DNA of 64,000 bases from NCBI GenBank assembly GCA_937897645.1, contig CALCNV010000146.1:32818-96817 (forward strand), read 5' to 3'. The position numbers and the translations under genes were made by a program. Shown here piece by piece: positions 53,824 through 62,068 of this stretch. Position 1 is the stretch's first letter; every line of letters begins with the position of its first letter. The DNA is from an uncultured Lysobacteraceae bacterium (lineage in GTDB: Bacteria; Pseudomonadota; Gammaproteobacteria; Xanthomonadales; Xanthomonadaceae). The notes below the pieces were generated by a model. The model made no database searches. It worked only from the letters and a program-made list of their open reading frames with translations, and was not told the origin of the DNA.

Positions 53824-56800
53824 TTATGGCAAGCCTGTCGCCGTGACCGTGCAGGTCAGGGTAAATGTGAGTGCACTGTTCGCAGGCAATGCACCGAGCA
53901 CGGCACCGCTGCCGGACTGCAGCGCACTGGCCAGCGCGGCGCCGGTAGCTCCCGGACAGACCGCGCCATTCACCTGGGTGCCGCAGGTGGCGGTGGTGCA
54001 ATTCAGGCCCGTGGCCGCGGGATCGCGCACGGCCGCACCGTTCGCTGCCGCTGGGCCGGCATTGCTGACCACGATGGTGTAGTCCACCGTTCCACCTGCA
54101 ACCACCGATGACGCCGCGTTGCTCTTGGTGATGGACAGGTTGGCATTGAGCACCACGGGCACCGGGTCGACCGCACAGCCCAGGTAGGCCGTGCCGTTGC
54201 TGCTGCATTCGGCCGTCGTAGTCGCCGTGGCCGTGGCCGCTGCCCCCAGCTGCGGGTCACCGCCACCGGCAACCTGCGCGCGGTTCACCAGCACGCCGCT
54301 GCCTATGCCAGTGGACACTGTTGCCACGAAACTGATGGTCGCGGATTCGCCTGCCGCCAATCGATTGGTTGCGGGGGTGTTGTTGCGATTGCAGGTGATC
54401 ACACCCGTCGCATGCGTGCAGGCAAAGCCACCTGAACTGAAGGACGCCGGGCCCGGATAGGTGATGCCTGCAGGCAAGACATCGACGACGCGGATATCGG
54501 CGCTGGTGGTGCTGCCGCCGCTGTTGCTGACCACCAGGTTGAAGGTGATGCTGTCACCCGGCTGCTTCGCCTGTGGATCCACGTGGCTCTTGGCCAGGCG
54601 AACCTGCGCGGCATTCTGCGCCGTGTTGAGATCGATGGCGCAACCCACCGGGACGTTGTTGCCGGTGCAGGCATTGACCAGCGCATCGGTCAGGACAGCG
54701 GGCAGGTCCGCGTCGCCACCACCGCCGATGCGGGCACGGTTGGTGTACTGGGTCAGGTTGGTGGCCGCGCCCACGTTGGCCACCAGGCTGAAATTGCTGA
54801 GATTGCCTGCCGTGATGATGACGCTGGACGTGCACGTCACCACCGTCGCCGACACCCGGGTGCAGCTCCAGTCCGCGGCATTGGGTCCTGCAAGCGTCAG
54901 CGTGGTCGGCCACGTCATCGGCGTCGGCAACACGTCGCGGAACTGGATGGTGCCTACTGAATCCACCGTGCCGCTGTTGCGCACGCGGAACTGGTACGTC
55001 GTCTGGCCGTTGATGGGCATGAACGGTTGGCCGTCGTCCTTTTCCAGCGCAAGGCTGATGTTGGTCACCGAATTGGTGTCCGCGGTGCAGCCCGTGGCGA
55101 CATTGCTGTTGTTGATATCGGGTGAGGTCGGCGCCGGGCAGGCCGTGGTCGACGCGACGGTGGGCAACGTCACCTTGCCGGGATCGCCACCACCGCCCAC
55201 CTGTGCGCGGTTGGTCAATGCGCTGGCGGTGGAGGCCGCAACGCTTGCCGGGATCGCGACCACGGTGCTGGTGCCGTTGGGGATCGGGGTCGCGCGATTG
55301 CAGGTGAAGCTGAGGTCCGCCGCGGTGTAGACGCAATCAAAACCACCACTACTGAACGGCGACGCGCCGGTGTAGCTCATGCCAACGGGCAACACGTCCA
55401 CCACCCGGATGCTGCCGACGGTGGGTGCGGCGCCTGTGTTGGAAACGGTCAGCTGGTACGTAGTCGTTCCACCCGCCAGTACGGTTGCACTGTTGTCGGT
55501 CTTGACCACGGAGAGCAGCGCTGCGTTGACGGTATCGACGTCGATGGCGCAGCCAGCCGGGGTGTTGTTGCCGGTGCACTCTGCCGTGGTCGTGGCGTTG
55601 GGCGCAGGCTTGTTGGGATCGCCGCCGCCGCCCACGCGCGCGCGGTTGGTGACGCTGGAGCCGTTGGGGACCGTTTCCACCAGCGCCGTGAAGCCGAAGA
55701 CGCTGCTGCCCGCTGCGGCCACCGCCGTGCTGGTGGTACAGGTCAGCACGTTGGATGCGGAGTTGCATGTCCAGTTGGCCGCCTGTGCACCGGTCAGCGG
55801 CACCGCGCCGTTGCCCACCGTAATACCGGTGGGCAGCACGTCGACCACGGTCGTCGTGCCGTTGGTGGCGGTGCCGCCCACGTTGCTGACGGTCAGCACG
55901 TAGTTGCTGCCATCACCGTTGTTCAACGTGCTGCCGTTGTTGGTCTTGGCCAAGCGCAGCTCGGGGAAGCAGTCCGCACCGGGGCTGACGCCGGGGGCGT
56001 CGGGCGCTGCGAAGCCATTCTGTCCGCCGTTGTTACCGTTCGAGCCGTAAGTGTCGGTCGAACCGTTGCTGGTCCGGCCTGCGCGACCACCGGTGAGCGT
56101 AGCCGACACCGCGAAATTGCTGGGCGAAAAAACCACGAAGCCGCCACCACCACCGCCACCAGGACCATGGCGATTGGCGATGCCGCCGGTGTTGCCCGCC
56201 CACGCGTTGCCGCCATCACCGCCGCTCGCGTCGACGGTGGCGGTGCCGCCCTGCGAGGCCTGCAGCACCACGGTTCCGCCGGCGCCCCCGCCGCCGGCCG
56301 CATCGTTCTCCACGTTGTAGCCATGCGCGCCGCGCACGTCGATCACGCCTGCACCGGTGAAGGAACGCGCGCGCAGGATCACGATGCCGCCACCCGATGC
56401 GCCGGAAGAACACAGTGCGCCGGCGTTGCAACCGATGCCATTGTTTTCATAGGTGCTGCTGTCGGCGGTGGAATTGTTGGTACCACCGGCACCGCCACCA
56501 CCGCCCATCAGGATGCGGTTGAAGCCTATGCTGCCCGCATAGCCCGCGCCGCCTCGGCCATTGGTGTCGTTCAGCGGAGCATTCCACGGCCGGCCACCCA
56601 AACCACCTGCAGCGAAATTACCGCCGCCGCCGCCGCCGGCATTGCGCTGGCTATCACCTGGCGGGGCGGTTCCCTCGGTGCCGCCGCCACCGGCGTTGCC
56701 CGGGGCGCCACGCGCATAGTCACCGAACGGATAACCCTGCGCGCCCGTATTTACCTGTGTCAACGAGCCACCATTGACTGCAGCACCAAAGTTATTGGTC

Positions 56801-57666
56801 TTGTTCGACATCCGCTGCGGCGTGCCCGCAATGCCCTCGCCCTTGATGCCGTTGGCGTTGGCCGTGCTGCGCCACTCGGTGTCGTTGCCATTTGCACTGG
56901 CCGTGACGCCTGCGCCGCCGCGAAAGCCGCGGCCTGCGAGGAACACCGCGCGATTCGCCTGCCCTTCGAGCGTAGCGCTGCCCAGCGTCAACGTGCTGGT
57001 GGAATCCGCCACGACCACGCCGCCGGTAGCACCGTTCCACGCCGGTCCGGTCACGCCATTCATGGTGACTGCCGTGTACTGCGGCACGCGGATCACCTGG
57101 TAGCGCTTCTGCCCGGCGGTAGTGGTGGCGGCCGCATTGACATAGCTGTGCGTCAATGCCGGCGTGAACGTGACCGTGCTACCGGCCACGCTGTCCGCAC
57201 GCACGAATTCGTAGCGGCCGGCACTGCCCATGCTGGTCGTGCCCTGCCCGCTGCCGCTGCCGTTGCCGTAATTGCTGTTGTTGGTGCTGTTGAGCGTGCC
57301 GTCCTGCATCTGGATCACCAGCACCAGGTCGCCGGCCGCGATGGGCGTGCTGCTGCCACGCGCATCACGCGTGCCCAGGCCAAGGCTTGTCGCGCCCGCC
57401 GACAGGCTGGCCGTGCCGCCCGGGTAATAGGTATTGATGACGCCACTGACTGGATTGGTCGTCTCCTGGCCGGGCGTTGCGCAAACCAGCGCCTGCGCCA
57501 TCGCGGTCGACGGCAGCATCGCGCTGAGCAACAGGGCCAGCGTGGCAAGTCCATGGCGCAAGCCAAGTGGAAGTCGTGCGTGCCCAAGAAAGGCATGAGG
57601 CAAAGATATAACCCGAGATATCCCTGCGTCGTCGGCTCTGCTGGCCGAGATCGACGTTGAAGTCAC
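53824..57666 (-). CDS. Exported glycine-rich and DUF11-repeat protein C (about 1280 aa)
   Basis: The signal region LATLALLLSAMLPSTAMA ends before QALVCAT. Residues about 60-320 form a beta-rich domain. A glycine-rich, PGRS-like stretch (for example NAGGGGTEGTAPPGDSQRN) spans about 320-550. Five DUF11 modules follow, near 570-685, 718-828, 870-985, 1020-1138 and 1175-1280. Four internal modules end in NRA(R/Q)(V/I)xGGGD; the fifth stops at FTLTCTVTATGLP. Start: GTG 57666 has AGGGGG 8 nt upstream; TTG 57687 is an alternative. It should be exported to the cell surface. Its function is unknown. Confidence 0.82.
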   Translation of the reverse strand: MTSTSISASRADDAGISRVISLPHAFLGHARLPLGLRHGLATLALLLSAMLPSTAMAQALVCATPGQETTNPVSGVINTYYPGGTASLSAGATSLGLGTRDARGSSTPIAAGDLVLVIQMQDGTLNSTNNSNYGNGSGSGQGTTSMGSAGRYEFVRADSVAGSTVTFTPALTHSYVNAAATTTAGQKRYQVIRVPQYTAVTMNGVTGPAWNGATGGVVVADSTSTLTLGSATLEGQANRAVFLAGRGFRGGAGVTASANGNDTEWRSTANANGIKGEGIAGTPQRMSNKTNNFGAAVNGGSLTQVNTGAQGYPFGDYARGAPGNAGGGGTEGTAPPGDSQRNAGGGGGGNFAAGGLGGRPWNAPLNDTNGRGGAGYAGSIGFNRILMGGGGGAGGTNNSTADSSTYENNGIGCNAGALCSSGASGGGIVILRARSFTGAGVIDVRGAHGYNVENDAAGGGGAGGTVVLQASQGGTATVDASGGDGGNAWAGNTGGIANRHGPGGGGGGGFVVFSPSNFAVSATLTGGRAGRTSNGSTDTYGSNGNNGGQNGFAAPDAPGVSPGADCFPELRLAKTNNGSTLNNGDGSNYVLTVSNVGGTATNGTTTVVDVLPTGITVGNGAVPLTGAQAANWTCNSASNVLTCTTSTAVAAAGSSVFGFTALVETVPNGSSVTNRARVGGGGDPNKPAPNATTTAECTGNNTPAGCAIDVDTVNAALLSVVKTDNSATVLAGGTTTYQLTVSNTGAAPTVGSIRVVDVLPVGMSYTGASPFSSGGFDCVYTAADLSFTCNRATPIPNGTSTVVAIPASVAASTASALTNRAQVGGGGDPGKVTLPTVASTTACPAPTSPDINNSNVATGCTADTNSVTNISLALEKDDGQPFMPINGQTTYQFRVRNSGTVDSVGTIQFRDVLPTPMTWPTTLTLAGPNAADWSCTRVSATVVTCTSSVIITAGNLSNFSLVANVGAATNLTQYTNRARIGGGGDADLPAVLTDALVNACTGNNVPVGCAIDLNTAQNAAQVRLAKSHVDPQAKQPGDSITFNLVVSNSGGSTTSADIRVVDVLPAGITYPGPASFSSGGFACTHATGVITCNRNNTPATNRLAAGESATISFVATVSTGIGSGVLVNRAQVAGGGDPQLGAAATATATTTAECSSNGTAYLGCAVDPVPVVLNANLSITKSNAASSVVAGGTVDYTIVVSNAGPAAANGAAVRDPAATGLNCTTATCGTQVNGAVCPGATGAALASALQSGSGAVLGALPANSALTFTLTCTVTATGLP
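53828..54144. repeat. 317-bp direct repeat, copy 2 (3' end of the 1280-residue gene)
   Basis: Near-identical partner of 51478-51794, offset by 2350 bp. The repeat ends sharply: upstream of it (in gene direction) the two genes differ completely. Confidence 0.95.
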
Positions 57667-57727
57667 TACACAAGCCCCCTGCGCCAACCATGACAGAAAT
57701 GCGAATTACGCCTGAATTGTGCACTAT

Positions 57728-57747
57728 TTCACATGACTGCATGTGAA
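57728..57747. promoter_or_regulatory. 20-bp operator-like palindrome upstream of protein C
   Basis: TTCACATG-N4-CATGTGAA has perfect 8-bp arms. It lies 62-81 bp before the GTG start in the 247-bp gap of the repeat-protein cluster. The spelling is the reverse arrangement of a CRP/Clp site, so another regulator is more likely. Confidence 0.5.
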
Positions 57748-57900
57748 GAAGGCCAGACTGACAGGCCTCACATTCACTGACTGGAACTCATGCAGCCCGA
57801 CCCGCTTCATTCACTGGACAAGCTACGCAGCTTGTCGGGGGATGGCTGATCCGTGGAGACAAGCAACGCAGCAGGTTGGTGGATGTGTTGCCTTGATTCA

Positions 57901-57927
57901 CGCCGGAACCTTTCGAAGGTTCCGGCG
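57901..57927 (-). terminator. Hairpin after protein D gene
   Basis: CGCCGGAACC and GGTTCCGGCG pair around TTTCGAA directly behind the stop of the 1324-residue gene. No T tract follows on the reverse strand, so termination may be partial. Confidence 0.5.
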
Positions 57928-57934
57928 CAAATGT

Positions 57935-60900
57935 TTACGGGCTGCCCGTAGCCGTCACCGCACATTGCAAGGTGAAGGTGATGACGCCTCCATTCGGGAA
58001 CGCCGGTATCGCTATCCCCGCCTGCAACGCGGCAGGTGTCACGCTGCCCGCTGCCGGACACTGCGTCCCCGCCGTGCCCGAGGCCGCGCACGTCGCCGTA
58101 CCCGGCGGCACCGCCGTTGCACTGCAGTCCAGTCCCGGCACGGTCGTCCAATCGTCACTCACCACCGCGTTGTTGGCGGCGGAGGGACCGTTGTTGGTCA
58201 CCACGATACTGTAGGTGATGGTGCCACCCGCCACCACTGGACTGGTCGTGCTGGCCTTGGTGATGGACAAGTTCGCACTGGCGCGACTGTTGGTGATGCT
58301 GCACACCATGGTGGAATCTGCGCCGCCAACGGTCAGACTGGAACCCGACAAGCCCGAGGTGCCCGTGCACGTCCAGGCACTGGCGGTGTACACGCCCACG
58401 TTGGACCCACCAAACGTTTCCGACAGCGCTAGTACTTCACCTGCAAATACGCTTACCGCAGTACCTGTATCGGTTTCGTTGGCATTATTAACCACCGAGG
58501 CCAGCGTGGCGCTGTTCACGCCGCCACTGCTTTGCAGGCTGGCTGTGTCATTGACCACCGCGTTCGACCACACCTTCGCCAAAGCCAGCGTGGCCTGCCG
58601 GCGGGTATTCGTCAGCGTGCACACCAACGTGGCCCCTGCACTGCTGGCAGGAATGGTCAGGCTGCCGCCCTGCGCCACATTCACCGTGCTGCTGCCGTCC
58701 GTGCACACCCAACCGGTCGTGAGGTAGTTGGCTTGCGAGCCAACGGTGAAGCTTTCCGTCGGCAAGTTGCCCGTGGCACCCACCAGCACGCCGACCGTCG
58801 TACTGCTGTCGGATTCATTGGCGGTGTTGGCGACCGAACTGAAGGCGGTGGTGTTGGTGGTGAAGCCAGTGGTCGCCGGAATGTTGACTGCGTTGTTGAG
58901 CTGCGCGTTCACCCACGTCTTGCGCAGCTGCAACCGTGCGTTGCGCGTATTGGTGAAGGTGCACTGCACTTCCGAGCCGGTGGCAACGCCGCCCAACACC
59001 ACTTGTTGGCTGGCCAGATTGACCGTGGCCGAGGGCGTGGTGCCCGTGGTCAATGCCGTGCCGCTAGACAGGTTGGTGCAGTTGACACTGCTCAGGGTGA
59101 AGCCGGCCGTCACCGCCTCGGTGATGGTCACATTGGTGGTGGCCGCGCCGCTAAGTCCGGCAATCGTGGTGTTGACCGTGGCGGAGCCACCAGACGTCAC
59201 CAGCGTGATCGGGCTGGTCGGTGACAGTGAAGTACCGGATGCGGAACTGGTTTCGTTGAAGGTGAAGGTACCGTCGCCACCCACCGTGTTCTTCACGATC
59301 ACGATGCGCGGGTTGCGCACGTTGTTGAAGGTGCACGTGACGTTGGCACCTGGCACCAGGGTGATGGTGGCCGTGCCCACCGGCGCGCCGTTGGCTGCCG
59401 CGTTGTTGATGCTAGTCGGGAAGGTGCTGCCGACCGGTGCACCCGCGGCGTTGGCACAGGCGATGTTCACCAATGCGTACTGGTTGATGTTGTTGCTCTT
59501 CAACTCGTTGACCGTGATCGCCGTGGCGGGGGGCACGTTGATATAGGTCTGGGTCGCCGTCAGGTTGCTACCTGCCACTACGCTCGGGTTCAAGTTGAAT
59601 GCCGTCACCGTGGCGGCGTTGGGCGCGCCTGTCGCCGTAGAAGGCATGCCGGACTGACTGAAATCAAAGTTGGTGCCCTGCCCAGAGGGCACCGACTTGA
59701 CGATGGTCAGGCGGGCCGTTGGCTGATCGACATCGGTCGCAGTGTTGTTGGCGGCGTTGGTGTCGTTGATGGTGCTGGGCGGGGTGATGGTTACCGTGTT
59801 GGACAAGTCGCCGGTGAAGGTGGTCGGCACCGTCAGCGTCAGCAGGTAGGTAGCCACGCCACCGGGCGGCAGGTCCAGGCCGGTGTCGTTGAGCGCACCC
59901 GTGCCGCTAGGGGCACCGCAGCGCGCAACGCCTGCAGGTGCCGTGGCCGTGCAGGTCCAGCTCACCGTGGACGCCGTAATGCCCGCCGGAATCGGATCGC
60001 TCACCGTGATGTTCTGCGCACCAAACGAGCCGCTGCTGTTGCTCACCACGATGCTGTACGTGCGCGTCTCGCCCGGGTTGAACGTGTCCGTCGGCAAGTC
60101 GTTCGGACCCGACCCCGGCGTGTTCGTCTTCGTCACCGACAGGTCGGCGTCGAGCTGGATGGCGGCGGTCGGACAACTTGCACCATCACCGTTGCTGGCA
60201 GCTGGGGATGTGCTGGCCAGCGTTGCCACACCAGTTGAAGGATCAATAGCATAGATGCTGGAGCCGGGGCTGGCGAACAGCGCGTTATTGAACCCCCACA
60301 TGGCGATAGCATTGTTGACTGGAGACGATGACCCAATCGTAGTTACCACGCCACTGGTGGGATTGATGCTGACCAACCTGCTAGTGGTGGAATCGACACC
60401 CCACAACAGTCCAGCGTGCCAAGCTATATCGCTGACTGTGATTGACTGCGACATGGTAACGACAGTCGCCACTCGCGTGTTCACATTGATGCGGTACAGG
60501 CTTGTGCCGCCAAATCCACTGGTAACGTAGTACTCGCCCGCTGGCGAGAAAGCGCCGTTGTTGTAATTCGATATCGGAAGGTTGGTGACCACACCCAGGT
60601 TCAGGCCACTGCCATCGGAACCCACTCGGATCAGCTCGTTACCACTGAAGCCAGTCCACTCGATACCGTAGATGTAGTTGTCCAGCGGGTTGTAGCCCAC
60701 GCCGTTTCGAGAAATGCCTGAACCCAAAAGCGCATAGGTGAACGGCGTAGTTGCATAGTCCACGTCGTAGAGCGTGGTAGTGGTTCCGGCACTGTTGGTC
60801 TGCTCAAGGAACATCCGCGCATCACAGGTGCCGAAGGTTGGTTGCACAATAGCGTTGTTGAAACGGCAGGTGATGTTGGAGCCTGACAGCGTCAGCGCGC

Positions 60901-61909
60901 TGGAATTCAGCGTGACCGTATTGCCGGACACTGTGCCCAGATTCCCCGAATTGCCTGTCACCGCACTGTTTGCATCGGTACATGTCGCAGTGCTCAACGC
61001 CCAACCCGACAACGGGGATTCGGTAATGGTCACATTGGTGCCAGGCGCATTGATTTCGTTAGCAGTCGGCGCTGCGGGCGCCGGGGTGTTGCTGGCCGTC
61101 GTGGTGATGCCCGCCGGTGTTGTCAGAAGATTACTTTGCGTGAACGTGAAGGGACCGCCCACGCCACCGTTGGTAGCCTTTTGCACGCGCACTGCGCCCG
61201 AGTCCCAGGTCAGGTCACCGATGGCAATGTTCTGGCTATTCGGTCCATCGCCACTAACGTCGACGGTCACGGGCGCGGCAAAGTACCTGACGGTCGCGGA
61301 AGTAACCGGCGACGCAAAGCGAACCGTCACGTTGGCTACTGCGGTGTCCTGATTCTGATTCGAGTTGGACTGTGCAGTACCGGTGGTGCCACTAGTTGTC
61401 CACGTGACGGCGCTACCAACGAACGTGGTGCCAGGGGTTTGTGCAGGCGCACCGGTCACGTTCACGCGATCATTCCACGCGAAATTGGGGCCGCCATCGA
61501 TATCGACGATGGTGAAGGAGAGGCTGGTGACCGGGCGAGAGAAGGTGAATGTCACCTGCGAGGAAGGCGACGCAGCACCCAAGGCCGCATCCATGCTCAT
61601 GAATAGATAGCCGTTTAACCCGTTGTACGAGCCTGTCGGCCTAACCTGCGTCACCGGAAGCTCGTCCCACGTGGCAGCCGTACCGGTGTAAGACGTAGAC
61701 GTGGTGACCGTGATACCACCGACCGTCGTGACATACGGACTTGTTGACGTTACGGTCGCCGCCGTCTGCGCCGACCAGTCCAGCGTCTCGACTGCGTTGG
61801 CTTGGCCCGAAGCGCCCAGGAGAACCACGGCTGGCAAGAGGCAGCGAAACAGCCCTTGAGATGCGCGTTGCCAGAGCTTGGTTTTTGAGGCGGCAATTGA
61901 AATAGACAT
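57935..61909 (-). CDS. Exported DUF11-repeat protein D (1324 aa)
   Basis: The signal peptide is LFRCLLPAVVLLGASGQANA (cleavage near 39). A beta-sandwich domain spans about 40-230. A prealbumin-like module at about 238-355 has VRVQKATNGGVGGPFTFTQ. A DUF6923-like propeller segment at about 360-585 has NPLDNYIYGIEWTG and LVSINPTSGVVTTIG. A complete DUF11 module at 587-727 includes SNTVTITPPS. Several prealbumin/SpaA-like modules follow (GDGTFTFNE, VTITEAVTAGFTLS), and a last DUF11 module ends FTLQCAVTATGSP. It lies 159 bp after the outer-membrane gene. It is probably surface-exposed; its role is unknown. Confidence 0.83.
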   Translation of the reverse strand: MSISIAASKTKLWQRASQGLFRCLLPAVVLLGASGQANAVETLDWSAQTAATVTSTSPYVTTVGGITVTTSTSYTGTAATWDELPVTQVRPTGSYNGLNGYLFMSMDAALGAASPSSQVTFTFSRPVTSLSFTIVDIDGGPNFAWNDRVNVTGAPAQTPGTTFVGSAVTWTTSGTTGTAQSNSNQNQDTAVANVTVRFASPVTSATVRYFAAPVTVDVSGDGPNSQNIAIGDLTWDSGAVRVQKATNGGVGGPFTFTQSNLLTTPAGITTTASNTPAPAAPTANEINAPGTNVTITESPLSGWALSTATCTDANSAVTGNSGNLGTVSGNTVTLNSSALTLSGSNITCRFNNAIVQPTFGTCDARMFLEQTNSAGTTTTLYDVDYATTPFTYALLGSGISRNGVGYNPLDNYIYGIEWTGFSGNELIRVGSDGSGLNLGVVTNLPISNYNNGAFSPAGEYYVTSGFGGTSLYRINVNTRVATVVTMSQSITVSDIAWHAGLLWGVDSTTSRLVSINPTSGVVTTIGSSSPVNNAIAMWGFNNALFASPGSSIYAIDPSTGVATLASTSPAASNGDGASCPTAAIQLDADLSVTKTNTPGSGPNDLPTDTFNPGETRTYSIVVSNSSGSFGAQNITVSDPIPAGITASTVSWTCTATAPAGVARCGAPSGTGALNDTGLDLPPGGVATYLLTLTVPTTFTGDLSNTVTITPPSTINDTNAANNTATDVDQPTARLTIVKSVPSGQGTNFDFSQSGMPSTATGAPNAATVTAFNLNPSVVAGSNLTATQTYINVPPATAITVNELKSNNINQYALVNIACANAAGAPVGSTFPTSINNAAANGAPVGTATITLVPGANVTCTFNNVRNPRIVIVKNTVGGDGTFTFNETSSASGTSLSPTSPITLVTSGGSATVNTTIAGLSGAATTNVTITEAVTAGFTLSSVNCTNLSSGTALTTGTTPSATVNLASQQVVLGGVATGSEVQCTFTNTRNARLQLRKTWVNAQLNNAVNIPATTGFTTNTTAFSSVANTANESDSSTTVGVLVGATGNLPTESFTVGSQANYLTTGWVCTDGSSTVNVAQGGSLTIPASSAGATLVCTLTNTRRQATLALAKVWSNAVVNDTASLQSSGGVNSATLASVVNNANETDTGTAVSVFAGEVLALSETFGGSNVGVYTASAWTCTGTSGLSGSSLTVGGADSTMVCSITNSRASANLSITKASTTSPVVAGGTITYSIVVTNNGPSAANNAVVSDDWTTVPGLDCSATAVPPGTATCAASGTAGTQCPAAGSVTPAALQAGIAIPAFPNGGVITFTLQCAVTATGSP

Positions 61910-62068
61910 GAAGCTGGTTCTCGGGTGGCGCCTGTCCGCACTGCAAATCAGAGTGCGCTGGCATCAAAAACGTGGCTGGGAAAAACGGTCGGTCGCTACA
62001 TCTTCACTGGACTGCGCAACCAACCTTGCATTGCGCAACCCTCAACATCCTGCCTGCACGCACTTCAA

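Noticed and set aside
56167..57660. Forward frame of 497 residues opposite protein C
   Set aside because: Antisense of the glycine-rich region; composition typical of shadow frames.
57728..57747. CRP/Clp site
   Set aside because: The half-sites are in the wrong order (TCACA first, TGTGA second), so it is recorded only as an operator-like palindrome.
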